Below, one piece after another: positions 24,640-33,460 of a stretch of 64,000 nt of DNA. Each line of letters begins with the position of its first letter. The first letter of the stretch is position 1. Made by a program: the position numbers and the translations under genes. The DNA is from Paenibacillus sp. FSL H7-0737 (lineage in GTDB: Bacteria; Bacillota; Bacilli; Paenibacillales; Paenibacillaceae), in the NCBI RefSeq assembly GCF_000758545.1, contig NZ_CP009279.1, positions 2,976,001 through 3,040,000 of the forward strand, in the 5' to 3' direction. The notes under the pieces were generated by a model. That model was not told where the DNA came from, searched no databases, and saw only the letters and a program-made list of their open reading frames with translations.

Positions 24640-25389
24640 ATGAACAAAATCGCGGTTGTTGTAGTGTTAAGTGTACTGTTATTGGTAAATGGATTTGGAG
24701 GAACTACCTCTTCTACGGCTTGGGCAGATGCTAGTGAAGTCAAGGTGGTTTTGAATGGTCAGGTTCTGAAATCAGATCAATATTCAGCGTATCCAAACGG
24801 TTCTACGGTCATGCTACCCCTTAGAGAGGCATCAAGCGTCTTGAAATATCAAACCACTTATCAAAAAAGTACGGACACCATTACATTAAGCGGAGTCAAA
24901 CAAAAGATTGAATATAAAGTAGGAAACGACTATATTACCATTAATGATAAAGAGAAAAGAGACTTTAAGGATAATGTTGTGTTTAGGAAGGAACACTTAT
25001 ATGTTCCGCTCTCTTTTTTCACTAGTGCTGGACTGGTAACCTCTTATAATGCTGAAGCTAATCTAGTGGAAGTTTATGCGCCCGAGGTTACAGCAAGTGT
25101 GATAGCGGGACTGCTGAGCACTGGACAATTTCAAGAGTTAGAGAATCGATTCTTTAGTGATGAAATGAAGCGTTCGCTTTCCACTACGGGTTTACAGAAA
25201 TATTGGGCTGATTTTACTGCACGAGCTGGTACTTACCATGGGATAAAGTCTACTGAAAGTATTCAAAAAGAAGATCAAATGTCAATACAATGTGTACTTG
25301 GCTTTGCTGTAACGGATGCGTCCCTTGAGTTTGTTCTCAATAAGTCTGGTAAGATTGTTGAATTAAAAGGAAACCTTCCTTCCATTTAA
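24640..25389 (+). CDS. Exported protein with copper amine oxidase N-terminal-like and DUF3887-like domains
   Basis: 249 residues with a signal peptide (LLVNGFGGTTSSTAWADA). Residues 32-140 match the copper amine oxidase N-domain type repeats common in Paenibacillus: VVLNGQVLKSDQYSAYPNGSTVMLPLREASSVL, followed by an ITLSGVKQ unit and HLYVPLSFF. The C-terminal 100 residues (LLSTGQFQELENRFFSDEMK and a WADFTARAGTYHGI stretch) resemble DUF3887. No copper site or enzyme activity is implied. GGGAGG ribosome binding site. A terminator follows at 25425-25484. Confidence 0.75.
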   Translation: MNKIAVVVVLSVLLLVNGFGGTTSSTAWADASEVKVVLNGQVLKSDQYSAYPNGSTVMLPLREASSVLKYQTTYQKSTDTITLSGVKQKIEYKVGNDYITINDKEKRDFKDNVVFRKEHLYVPLSFFTSAGLVTSYNAEANLVEVYAPEVTASVIAGLLSTGQFQELENRFFSDEMKRSLSTTGLQKYWADFTARAGTYHGIKSTESIQKEDQMSIQCVLGFAVTDASLEFVLNKSGKIVELKGNLPSI

Positions 25390-25424
25390 TCTTGAGAATA
25401 ATAAAGATTTAGGTTTAGAACAAC

Positions 25425-25484
25425 AGGCTATGTGTGCGTCCCTTAAGAAGAGATTTCTTCTTGGAGCCATGCATAGCCTTTTTT
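25425..25484 (+). terminator. Rho-independent terminator
   Basis: AGGCTATG (25425-25432) pairs with CATAGCCT (25472-25479), with an inner AAGAAGA/TCTTCTT hairpin, followed by TTTTTT. Confidence 0.75.
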
Positions 25485-25633
25485 GTGATTCAATAAACAT
25501 ACTGAGATTGCAATGTATTTTTATTGTAAAAAAGGGTTTTATTTGTTGACTTTCACATTCATCGAAGGTAAATTAAAATTTGAAATAATTGTTAAAGCAT
25601 TTAACTAAATTAGAGAAAAGAGTGGAGTACTGG

Positions 25634-27133
25634 ATGACAAAATCAATTACTCAGAGTAGCCCGACAGAAGAACGGCCCTTCTCGCTAAGAGCGATCCTTC
25701 CCCCGCTTCTTGCTATTATCGTCGGAATGATTATGGTTATTCTGGATGGAACCGTCGTGAATGTGGCTATACCCAAACTGGTGGACTATTTTTCTTCAGA
25801 TTTAAAAACGATTCAGTGGGCGATTACAGGTTACACGTTAGCTTTAGCTGCTGTAATACCGCTCGCAGGCTGGATGACAGATCGCTTCGGTTCTAAACAA
25901 GTGTTTCTGGTGACGCTCACGTTGTTCATTCTCGGCTCCATGTTATGTTCTGTGGCTCAAACTTCTTCGCAGCTTGTTATTTTTCGTGTGATCCAAGGAC
26001 TTGGTGGGGGGATGGTAGCTCCTATTGGGATGGCTATGGTGTTTAAGTTAGCTCCAGCAGAACGAAGAGGATCGATTATGGGAATGCTTGGGATTCCCAT
26101 GCTGCTTGCACCTGCACTTGGCCCGATATTGTCCGGATGGCTTGTTGAATATGTTAGCTGGCATTGGATCTTCCTGATTAACGTGCCGATTGGGATTGTT
26201 GGTATTATTCTTGGTGTTAAATATTTGCCCAAGACGGAGAAGATCGGTAAAGGCAACCTCGACATACTTGGCATTATACTGGCACCGATTGCGTTTTCCA
26301 TGCTAGCTTATGGAGTAAATGAAGGTGGGTCGAATAGTTGGTCATCGACTCCAGCAATCCTTGGATTATCTGTTGGGGGCGTTGCACTGATTCTATTTAT
26401 AATCGTTGAGCTGCGGCATAAACAGCCTTTGCTGGATCTGCGCGTCTTTCGCTCCTCAGATTTCACCCGCGGCATTATTTTAACATGGGTCATGCAAGCC
26501 GCACTGTTTGGTTCCATGCTGTTCGTGCCGCTATACTTACAGCAGATTCGGGCTTATACACCACTAGAGACGGGGCTGATTCTGCTTCCGCAAGCTTTAG
26601 CTTGTGTAATCGGCATGCCGCTTGGTGGTAAATTGTTTGATAAGATAGGGGCACGACCGCTGGCTTTTGTGGGTCTGAGCATCATTACAGTTACCCTATT
26701 CCTACTGTCTGGGATTTCGATGACTACAAGTCTAAACACCATTATGATGTATCTTGCTTTATTAGGATTTGGGATGGGTATAGCGATGATGCCACTCAAT
26801 ACACATGTTCTAAATGCAGCGCCGCGTGAATTGGTGAGCCGGGTCACATCGCTTACAGCAGCGGCACAGCAGGTGGTTGTGGCCTTTGCCGTAGCAGGCT
26901 TGACGGGTTATCTGACAAGTCAAATTACTGTGCATATGGGAGCATTGAAAGCAGGAAGTAATCCTTTATCAGCAGCAGTTCTAGGTTTTGATGATGTATT
27001 TTTTCTATCTGGTTGTATAGCTGTAGTCGGTGTACTTATGAGTATTATCCTGCGCAAACCAAAGCTTTCCTCGAATGATTCCTCCTCCGAAGAGAGTCAG
27101 AAAGCAGATGCAGCAATGATGATGGGACATTAA
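25634..27133 (+). CDS. MFS transporter, DHA2 (EmrB/QacA, 14 helices)
   Basis: 499 residues, 14 membrane segments. Motifs are VILDGTVVNVAIPKL (motif D1 of DHA2 proteins), WAITGYTLALAAVIPLAGWMTDRFGSK (motif A), RVIQGLGGGMVAPIGM (motif B) and GPILSGWLVEYVSWHWIF (motif C). It is related to, but distinct from, the exporter at 19521. No regulator is adjacent. The start is at 25634 after GTGGAG; the open frame back to a TTG at 25589 is probably untranslated. TTGACT in the upstream AT-rich region may be its -35 box. Ends at a bidirectional terminator shared with the convergent EamA gene. Confidence 0.9.
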   Translation: MTKSITQSSPTEERPFSLRAILPPLLAIIVGMIMVILDGTVVNVAIPKLVDYFSSDLKTIQWAITGYTLALAAVIPLAGWMTDRFGSKQVFLVTLTLFILGSMLCSVAQTSSQLVIFRVIQGLGGGMVAPIGMAMVFKLAPAERRGSIMGMLGIPMLLAPALGPILSGWLVEYVSWHWIFLINVPIGIVGIILGVKYLPKTEKIGKGNLDILGIILAPIAFSMLAYGVNEGGSNSWSSTPAILGLSVGGVALILFIIVELRHKQPLLDLRVFRSSDFTRGIILTWVMQAALFGSMLFVPLYLQQIRAYTPLETGLILLPQALACVIGMPLGGKLFDKIGARPLAFVGLSIITVTLFLLSGISMTTSLNTIMMYLALLGFGMGIAMMPLNTHVLNAAPRELVSRVTSLTAAAQQVVVAFAVAGLTGYLTSQITVHMGALKAGSNPLSAAVLGFDDVFFLSGCIAVVGVLMSIILRKPKLSSNDSSSEESQKADAAMMMGH

Positions 27134-27158
27134 TTTATACGATAATCTTAGATAATAA

Positions 27159-27200
27159 AAAAAGGCGTCGTTCAGCTTGTATAGCTAACGACGCCTTTTT
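27159..27200. terminator. Bidirectional rho-independent terminator
   Basis: AAAAAGGCGTCGTT (27159-27172) and AACGACGCCTTTTT (27187-27200) form a perfect 14-bp stem with T-runs on both strands; an inner AGCT/AGCT adds 4 bp. Confidence 0.92.
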
Positions 27201-27217
27201 TGCATGAGAAAATCATC

Positions 27218-28123
27218 CTATAGATGTTCTGGTTTCTTCTGAGCCCACCTAGGGCTGAATGTAACTTTACCGAGTAGCTCCGATGCTACAATGCCTAGTA
27301 GAACAAGAGCTGCACCAGCATATCCTTGTATCGATAGCTTTTCAGCGGCGAACCAATAGCCAAACAACGCGGCGAATACCGGCTCAAGGGAGAAGATCAG
27401 TCCGGTGCGTGTAGGTGAAGTATATTTTTGAGCAATGGGTTGTAGGATGAAGCCACAGGCACTACAGAGAATCCCAAGTGCGAGGATCGCAATCCATGCT
27501 GGTAAGGTCGAAGGAAGCGAAGGTGTCTCGAATAGCGCAGATAACACTAGAGCAAACCCTCCGGCAAAACCCAACTGTAAGATTCCAATATTCAGTGAAT
27601 CACACTCTTTTACAGCCTTGCCTGTAAATAAGATCTGTACCGCATAGAACACCGCCGAAAGAATACAGAGGAAGTCACCTGGTCCAATTTTTAAGGTAGC
27701 ATTTAATGTAAGAAGTCCAATGCCAGCTATAGCGAGTACGGAGCCAAAGACTTGCGGAGGTGCAACTCTTTTTTTGAAAAGTATACGATCTATTATCGGT
27801 ACAAATATGACCGTCAAGGCTACTAAAAATCCAGCGTTGGAGGTTGTCGTAGTCTTCAGTCCGAACGTTATACATGTGAACACGCCGAGGAGTAAGAATC
27901 CGAGTAGAGCACCATATTTCAATGTTTTGATGTCAACTTTTCGTAAACGTTTGTGGAAGATCACTGTGGCTAATATAAAAGCAAGTCCGAAGCGGAGTGC
28001 AATCAGATTGAATTCGCCTAACGTACCTAACCCCATTTTCATAAATATGTAGGAAGAACCCCAAAATAATGTTACAACTAACAGCATCAGCTCAGCTTTG
28101 AGCGGTTTCATCGCGTCATCCAT
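27218..28123 (-). CDS. EamA/DMT-family metabolite exporter
   Basis: 301 residues, ten membrane helices, two EamA repeats (FWGSSYIFMKMGL in the first helix, FSLEPVFAALFGYWFAAEKLS in the second repeat). These proteins export amino acids, nucleobases or other metabolites (RhtA/YdcZ-like). The divergent LysR regulator 117 bases away is the usual control arrangement. The first ATG at 28123 is close to an AGAAGG box; the fourth downstream codon, ATG at 28111, has better spacing and may be the real start. Confidence 0.87.
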   Translation of the reverse strand: MDDAMKPLKAELMLLVVTLFWGSSYIFMKMGLGTLGEFNLIALRFGLAFILATVIFHKRLRKVDIKTLKYGALLGFLLLGVFTCITFGLKTTTTSNAGFLVALTVIFVPIIDRILFKKRVAPPQVFGSVLAIAGIGLLTLNATLKIGPGDFLCILSAVFYAVQILFTGKAVKECDSLNIGILQLGFAGGFALVLSALFETPSLPSTLPAWIAILALGILCSACGFILQPIAQKYTSPTRTGLIFSLEPVFAALFGYWFAAEKLSIQGYAGAALVLLGIVASELLGKVTFSPRWAQKKPEHL

Positions 28124-28240
28124 CCTTCTTCATTTTCAATTCAATTTAGTATAATACGGCTCTATACATAAGGTAACTGAATGTTTATCATAGGATACAT
28201 GAGTAAAACTTATGTAAATTTAAAAGGTGAGGGATAGAGG
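28124..28240. promoter_or_regulatory. Divergent promoter region, EamA exporter / LysR regulator
   Basis: The region contains TACATAAG (28165-28172) and its inverse CTTATGTA (28209-28216), 36 bases apart, flanking likely promoter sequence (AGTATAATACG near 28149). LysR proteins bind such spaced inverted elements, but the exact sites are uncertain. Confidence 0.35.
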
Positions 28241-29116
28241 TTGAGCATCAATAAGTATGAGATTTTTCTAAAAGTTGTAGAGCTAGGTAGCTTAACAAAA
28301 GCAGCAGATGTACTGGGCTTTACGCAATCTGGAATTAGCCACACGATTAGTAGCTTGGAGATGGAATTTGGTTTCACGTTATTAATTAGAAATAGATCTG
28401 GCGTTAAATTGACGGTAAACGGGGAGCAAGTACTACAGCCTATCCGTGAAATTCTGAAGTGGAATGAAAAATTGAAGCAGGAAGTAGCAGATATACATGG
28501 GCTAGAGGTTGGGACCATTACCATCGGAACATTCACCAGTGTATCCGTGCATTGGCTGCCAGGAATGATTAAGCAATTTCGCAGTGAATACCCCTATATC
28601 GAAATCAGGTTGATGGAAGGTGGTTATTTAGAGGTTGAACAATGGATCGAGGCTGGAGTCGTTGACTGTGGTTTTATTTCTCTGCCTACGCGTGAGAAGT
28701 TCGAAGTGATTCCCTTAAAAAAGGACCGGATGTTAGGAATCGTATCCAAAGAAAATCCGCTTAGTGCAGAACCTTTTCTCTCCTTATCCCAAATTGCTAA
28801 AGAGGATTTCATCATCCCGAAGGCAGGTTCAGATTATGATGTTAGGCGTGTACTGGATAAGGCGGGCATCAAACCGAATATTAAGTTCTCAGCAGGTGAT
28901 GATTATGCCATTATGGCCATGGTGGAGAAGGGACTCGGAATTAGTATTTTGCCAGAGCTTGTATTAACCCGTCAGAATTATAATGTAACGATGCTTGAAT
29001 TGGAAGAACGTAGTTTCAGATCACTTGGAATCGCTGTACATTCTATGAAATACGCATCTCCCGCCACTAAAAAGTTCCTAAAGCATGTACAAGCGTGGTT
29101 GATGGGGCATCCCTGA
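28241..29116 (+). CDS. LysR-family transcriptional regulator
   Basis: 291 residues. The N-terminal helix-turn-helix (KYEIFLKVVELGSLTKAADVLGFTQSGISHTISSLEMEFG) is followed by a periplasmic-binding-fold effector domain with IGTFTSVSVHWLPGMIKQF. TTG start nine bases after AAAGGTGAGG. Divergent from the EamA exporter, which it most likely controls in response to the exported metabolite. Confidence 0.9.
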   Translation: MSINKYEIFLKVVELGSLTKAADVLGFTQSGISHTISSLEMEFGFTLLIRNRSGVKLTVNGEQVLQPIREILKWNEKLKQEVADIHGLEVGTITIGTFTSVSVHWLPGMIKQFRSEYPYIEIRLMEGGYLEVEQWIEAGVVDCGFISLPTREKFEVIPLKKDRMLGIVSKENPLSAEPFLSLSQIAKEDFIIPKAGSDYDVRRVLDKAGIKPNIKFSAGDDYAIMAMVEKGLGISILPELVLTRQNYNVTMLELEERSFRSLGIAVHSMKYASPATKKFLKHVQAWLMGHP

Positions 29117-29145
29117 ACCCTAAGAATACACCGTTTAGAATGAGC

Positions 29146-29172
29146 AAAACCCCTGATTAATTCAGGGGTTTT
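29146..29172 (+). terminator. Rho-independent terminator
   Basis: AAAACCCCTGA (29146-29156) and TCAGGGGTTTT (29162-29172) form an 11-bp perfect stem with a 5-base loop. Confidence 0.85.
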
Positions 29173-29199
29173 ATTATGAATGAATATCCAAAATAAGGG

Positions 29200-29260
29200 T
29201 TGACGAGGGACTTTGTTCATGAGAGAATGTACGCGCGTACATTTATTGAATGCGCTTTCG
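29200..29260 (+). promoter_or_regulatory. Promoter, palindromic operator and cre-like site of the LacI regulator operon
   Basis: TTGACG (29200-29205), 17 bases, and GAGAAT (29223-29228) preceded by TG at 29220-29221 form an extended -10 promoter. Overlapping its end is the perfect palindrome TGTACGCGCGTACA (29228-29241) with the central CG typical of LacI-family sites. TGAATGCGCTTTCG (29247-29260) matches the CcpA cre consensus at 12 of 14 positions. All three lie ahead of AGGAGGGG at 29262-29269. Confidence 0.65.
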
Positions 29261-29274
29261 TAGGAGGGGTTTTT

Positions 29275-30327
29275 ATCGCCAGCCGTAAAGAGGTTGCCGA
29301 GCTTGCCGGAGTCTCAGAAGCCACAGTCTCCCGCGTGTTAAACAACGTAGGCCCGCTCAAGGAAGAAACGAAGGAACGTGTGTTGGCAGCTGCGCTCAAG
29401 CTGGGATATACCCCTAGTTCACTCGCGCAGAGCTTTGCTCGTAGAAGAAGTGGGCACCTTGGTGTAGTAATGCCTTATTTGCCAAATGCACGCTTGTTCT
29501 CCACTTATTATTTTTCAGAAATATTAAGTGGAATTGGGAGTAAGGCGCGAGAAGAGGGTTATGATCTGTTAATGCTGTTTCGAAATGCCGAAGAGAGAGT
29601 GGACTATAACGAATTGTTTAAGATGCGGAAGATTGATGCTTGTATTGTACTCGGTGCTAAAGAGGATCCAGGTGAGCTAGCCTCACTTCGACGTTTGAAG
29701 GAGGAAGGTCATCCGTTTTGCCTGATTAATCAGCATTTTGAAGGAGAGGCTTTTCACGAGGTGGATGCTGATCATTTCGAAGGAAGCTGGCAAGCGGTCA
29801 GGCACTTACTGGATCAGGGCTTTACGAGGATTGCCTTTCTAAACGGGCCAGCATCTTATTCGAACAGCCGAGATCGTTTAACTGGTTATTTGCGCGCTTT
29901 GGAGGATTCTAACCTTCCTTTAGATGAATCACTTCTATTCGAAGGTAACTTCAGTCGTAAAAGCGGTGCTATTGCTGCCAAGAAGATGTTGCCTCTGCTG
30001 AATGAGATTGATGCCATTGTAGCGGCCAATGATCGAATGGCCATTGGATTGCAGCAAGGCCTACAGGAACTAGGCATCCCAAGAGATCGCATCCCAGCCA
30101 TGGTGGGTTATGATGATTCAGATGCTGCTGAGCTTACTACACCAGCCTTAAGCAGTGTGCGTGTTCCCTTTTATGAGCTAGGAGAAATTGCTGTATCTAA
30201 GGTATTAGAATTGCACGGGAATAGTCGCTCAGAAATATCACCCCCCTCCCAAATTATCCAGATTAAATTACCGACTGAACTAGTAATACGAGCTTCATCT
30301 AAATCTAAGAAATCTGAGGAGGAATAA
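29275..30327 (+). CDS. LacI-family transcriptional regulator, apparent ATC start
   Basis: 350-residue LacI-type repressor. The helix-turn-helix is RKEVAELAGVSEATVSRVLN, followed by a sugar-binding-fold core (GHLGVVMPYL, HEVDADHFEGSWQAVRHLLDQG, FLNGPASYSNSRDR, AANDRMAIGLQQGLQELG, MVGYDDSDAAEL). In other LacI proteins the initiator Met sits one residue before A-S-R-K; here that codon is ATC (29275), seven bases after AGGAGG. In-frame TTG 29200 is the -35 box and ATG 29227 lies at the -10 box, upstream of the expected transcript start. It leads the catabolic gene set that follows 1 base downstream and probably represses it. Confidence 0.75.
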   Translation: MASRKEVAELAGVSEATVSRVLNNVGPLKEETKERVLAAALKLGYTPSSLAQSFARRRSGHLGVVMPYLPNARLFSTYYFSEILSGIGSKAREEGYDLLMLFRNAEERVDYNELFKMRKIDACIVLGAKEDPGELASLRRLKEEGHPFCLINQHFEGEAFHEVDADHFEGSWQAVRHLLDQGFTRIAFLNGPASYSNSRDRLTGYLRALEDSNLPLDESLLFEGNFSRKSGAIAAKKMLPLLNEIDAIVAANDRMAIGLQQGLQELGIPRDRIPAMVGYDDSDAAELTTPALSSVRVPFYELGEIAVSKVLELHGNSRSEISPPSQIIQIKLPTELVIRASSKSKKSEEE

Positions 30328-30328
30328 G

Positions 30329-31489
30329 ATGAAACAGCTTCGCATTGGAATGATCGGTTATAAATTTATGGGTAAGGCGCACAGTAATGCTTATCGCAGT
30401 TTGCCAATGTTTTTCCCGAAAGCGCTTAAACCTGAGATGTCTGTGATTTGTGGACGGAATGCCGAAGCGCTTGCAGAGGCTGGCACTCAGTTAGGATGGT
30501 CGGATTGTGTTACGGATTGGAAAGATCTAATCGCTCGTGAGGATGTCGATCTTATTGATATAAATGCCCCTAGTAATGCACATAAGGAGATTGCTCTGGC
30601 AGCAGCCAAAGCTGGTAAACATATTTTTTGTGAAAAACCACTCGCACTGACCTTAGCGGATTCTCGTGAAATGCTGCAAGCCGCTGAAGATGCAGGGGTT
30701 ACACATATGGTTGGTTTTAATTATCGCTTTTCACCGGCGGTTAGACTTGCTAAGAAGCTAGTAGAGAGCGGGCGGCTTGGGAAGATCTATCATTTTCGGG
30801 CTTGGTTTCTACAAGACTGGATTATTGATCCGGAGTTCCCGTTAGTGTGGAGATTGCAGAAGGGGATTGCGGGTTCAGGCTCACATGGTGATTTGGGTGC
30901 GCATCTCATTGATCTGGCACATTTCTTAGTAGGTGATGTGAAGGAAGTAATCGGTATGAGTGAGACCTTCATTAAAGAACGTCCACTTGCTGCTGAAATG
31001 ACCGGATTAAGTGCCAAAGGGGATAAGGATGCTCCTAAGGGCAAGGTAACTGTAGATGATGCCACATTGTTTTTAGCCCGTTTTGATAACGGTGCCTTAG
31101 GTAGTTTTGAAGCTACAAGATTCGCAGCAGGTCATCGCTCTACCAATTCTTTTGAGATCAACGGAAGCCTTGGCAGTGTGAAATTTGATTTCGAGCGAAT
31201 GAATGAACTCGAGGTTTATTTAACCTCAGATGCTGAGGATGTACAGGGCTTTCGGCGTGTGCTGGCAACGGACCCTGCTCATGAATATGCGGAGGCTTGG
31301 TGGCCGCCGGGTCATACGATTGGTTTTGAACATACGTTTATTCACGAAATGTTGGAGCTTTCTAACGCGATTGAAGAAGGACGTCAGCCTGTACCTAATT
31401 TCCATGATGGAGTGAAATGCCAAGCTGTGTTAGAAGCGGTAGAACGCTCTATTGAACAGCGCCGGTGGGTCGATATCTCTGAGATGTAA
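30329..31489 (+). CDS. Gfo/Idh/MocA-family oxidoreductase A
   Basis: 386 residues. N-terminal NAD(P)-binding Rossmann fold (IGMIGYKFMGKAHSNAYRSL) and the EKPLAL motif whose lysine is catalytic in this family; the C-terminal domain has GSGSHGDLGAHLIDLAHFLVGD, with a histidine at the usual active-site place. Length and GHTIGFEHTFIHEMLELSNAI match inositol-dehydrogenase-like and levoglucosan- or glycoside 3-dehydrogenase-like members. It begins 1 base after the LacI gene, with GAGGAGG across the junction, so the two are co-transcribed. Confidence 0.87.
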   Translation: MKQLRIGMIGYKFMGKAHSNAYRSLPMFFPKALKPEMSVICGRNAEALAEAGTQLGWSDCVTDWKDLIAREDVDLIDINAPSNAHKEIALAAAKAGKHIFCEKPLALTLADSREMLQAAEDAGVTHMVGFNYRFSPAVRLAKKLVESGRLGKIYHFRAWFLQDWIIDPEFPLVWRLQKGIAGSGSHGDLGAHLIDLAHFLVGDVKEVIGMSETFIKERPLAAEMTGLSAKGDKDAPKGKVTVDDATLFLARFDNGALGSFEATRFAAGHRSTNSFEINGSLGSVKFDFERMNELEVYLTSDAEDVQGFRRVLATDPAHEYAEAWWPPGHTIGFEHTFIHEMLELSNAIEEGRQPVPNFHDGVKCQAVLEAVERSIEQRRWVDISEM

Positions 31490-31538
31490 TCAACAAAAAT
31501 GCGTGTTTGAACAATCTCTATTAGAAGGAGTGCGAAAG

Positions 31539-32261
31539 ATGAGAAAAGCATTGATAGTATGGGGCGGTTGGGATGGTCATGAGCCTGAACAGGTAGCTGA
31601 TATATTCGCTAAGGTACTGCAAGAGGAACAATTTGAAGTTGAGGTATCGAATACACTTGAGGCTTTTGCCGATGCGGAGAAGCTTCTTGAACTAGATTTG
31701 ATCGTTCCGGTATGGACGATGGGTACAATCGAACAGAATCTTGTGAATAATGTCTCGGCAGCTGTTCAGAACGGAACGGGTCTTGCGGGTTGCCATGGCG
31801 GGACGTGTGATTCTTTCCGAAATAATGTGGATTGGCAGTTTATGACCGGGGGGCAATGGGTAGCTCATCCCGGCAATGATGGTGTGAACTACACCGTAGA
31901 GATTTGCCAAAGCTCAAGTCCTCTCGTAGAAGGATTAGAAGACTTCACCGTTTGTTCAGAGCAATATTATCTGCATGTAGATCCCGCTGTAGAAGTACTT
32001 GCAACGACTCGTTTTCCAGTTGTTGAAGGCCCACATTCCTTCAACAAAGCCGTGGATATGCCAGTAGCCTGGACCAAACGGTGGGGTCATGGCAGAGTGT
32101 ATTATAATTCACTCGGACATCATGCCGATATTGTAGCTATGCCACAGGTAAAGGAAATGATGCGCAGAGGACTGCTATGGGCTGCCGAGGGTAAAGTTCG
32201 CGCACAATCCCAAATTTCAGCGGTTAGTAGTAGCTATAGCGGAATGGCAGACAGTCAATAA
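31539..32261 (+). CDS. ThuA-domain protein
   Basis: 240-residue cytosolic protein of the ThuA-like (class I glutamine amidotransferase-like) fold. Typical pieces are ALIVWGGWDGHEPEQVADIF, the GTGLAGCHGGTCDSFRNN segment that replaces a nucleophile elbow, and TKRWGHGRVYYNSLGHHADI. ThuA acts with a Gfo/Idh/MocA enzyme (ThuB) in catabolism of trehalose and related disaccharides via 3-keto sugars in rhizobia, but its own reaction is not settled. The start at 31539 follows GAAGGAG; the frame is open further upstream into the preceding gene. Two Gfo/Idh/MocA genes flank it. Confidence 0.85.
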   Translation: MRKALIVWGGWDGHEPEQVADIFAKVLQEEQFEVEVSNTLEAFADAEKLLELDLIVPVWTMGTIEQNLVNNVSAAVQNGTGLAGCHGGTCDSFRNNVDWQFMTGGQWVAHPGNDGVNYTVEICQSSSPLVEGLEDFTVCSEQYYLHVDPAVEVLATTRFPVVEGPHSFNKAVDMPVAWTKRWGHGRVYYNSLGHHADIVAMPQVKEMMRRGLLWAAEGKVRAQSQISAVSSSYSGMADSQ

Positions 32262-32281
32262 TCTCTGGGAGCGATCAACGA

Positions 32282-33385
32282 ATGGATAAAGTCAAAGTAG
32301 GAATTATCGGATGCGGTAAAATCAGTAGCATATATATGGAGAACTGTCAGAAGTTCGAGATTCTTGATCTAGTTGCATGTGCGGACTTGGACTTGGAGAG
32401 AGCGAAGGAACAAGCCGATAAATACAATATTCCAAGCGTTTACACCACAGAGCAATTACTGAATGATCCGGAGATAGAGATCGTTATCAACCTGACGATT
32501 CCAGCTGTTCATGCGGATGTATGCCTGAAAGCTATCGAAGCGGGTAAACATGTGTATGTTGAGAAGCCACTTGCTGTGACGAGAGAAGAAGGACGCCAAG
32601 TTCTGTCAGCGGCTCGAGAAAAGGGCGTACTAGTAGGCAGCGCACCGGAAACATTCTTTGGATCGGGCATCCAAACCGTATTGAAACTGATCGAAGAGGG
32701 GGTAATTGGCGAACCCGTTGCAGCTACCTCATTTATGATGGGGCGTGGACATGAGCATTGGCATCCAGATCCAGAATTCTACTATGCCGCTGGTGGAGGT
32801 CCAATGTTCGATATGGGACCATACTATTTGACAGCATTGGTGCAGTTATTGGGTCCAATTCGTACGGTTAGCGGGATGACTGGTAAAGCGCTAGTCGAAC
32901 GCACGATTACAAGTGAGAAGAAATCGGGTAATAAAATTCCTGTTCAAATTCCAACTCACGTTGCCGGAACATTAAGATTTGAGAATGGAGCCATTGCAAC
33001 GCTGATTACAAGCTTTGATATCTTTGGCGGCAGTAACCTGCCACATATAGAAATCTACGGAACACTTGGAACGATTCAAGTGCCGGATCCTAATAACTTT
33101 GGCGGTCCGGTGAAATTCCGGCTCATGGGTGAGAATGAATGGACAGAGCAAACGCTGTTATCTGGATATGATCAAAATACGCGCGGAATTGGTCCAGCGG
33201 ATATGGCTTATGCCATTCGGACGGGAAGAAAGCACCGTGCCAGTGGAGAATTGGCTTATCATGTACTAGAAGTGATGTGGGCATTCCATGATTCTTCAGA
33301 TGCTCATTCATTCTACGAAATGAAGAGTACCTGCACCCGTCCTGAAGCTCTTCCGATTGGACTCGCTCCTTACACATTAGATTAG
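32282..33385 (+). CDS. Gfo/Idh/MocA-family oxidoreductase B
   Basis: 367 residues. Rossmann start VGIIGCGKISSIYMENC, the EKPLAVTREEG catalytic-lysine motif, and AGGGPMFDMGPYYLTALVQLLG, where the conserved histidine of the usual D-x-x-x-H is tyrosine (DMGPYYLTAL); this variation also occurs in other members of this subgroup. It follows the ThuA gene by 20 bases. Likely partner in oxidising or reducing a keto sugar or keto polyol in the same pathway as ThuA. Confidence 0.87.
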   Translation: MDKVKVGIIGCGKISSIYMENCQKFEILDLVACADLDLERAKEQADKYNIPSVYTTEQLLNDPEIEIVINLTIPAVHADVCLKAIEAGKHVYVEKPLAVTREEGRQVLSAAREKGVLVGSAPETFFGSGIQTVLKLIEEGVIGEPVAATSFMMGRGHEHWHPDPEFYYAAGGGPMFDMGPYYLTALVQLLGPIRTVSGMTGKALVERTITSEKKSGNKIPVQIPTHVAGTLRFENGAIATLITSFDIFGGSNLPHIEIYGTLGTIQVPDPNNFGGPVKFRLMGENEWTEQTLLSGYDQNTRGIGPADMAYAIRTGRKHRASGELAYHVLEVMWAFHDSSDAHSFYEMKSTCTRPEALPIGLAPYTLD

Positions 33386-33460
33386 AGAATTCATTCTGAA
33401 TCTGCAACCTATCACTTCCAATCTCCGTTTGAGAAGATAAAGAGTGAGGGAGTGACAAGG

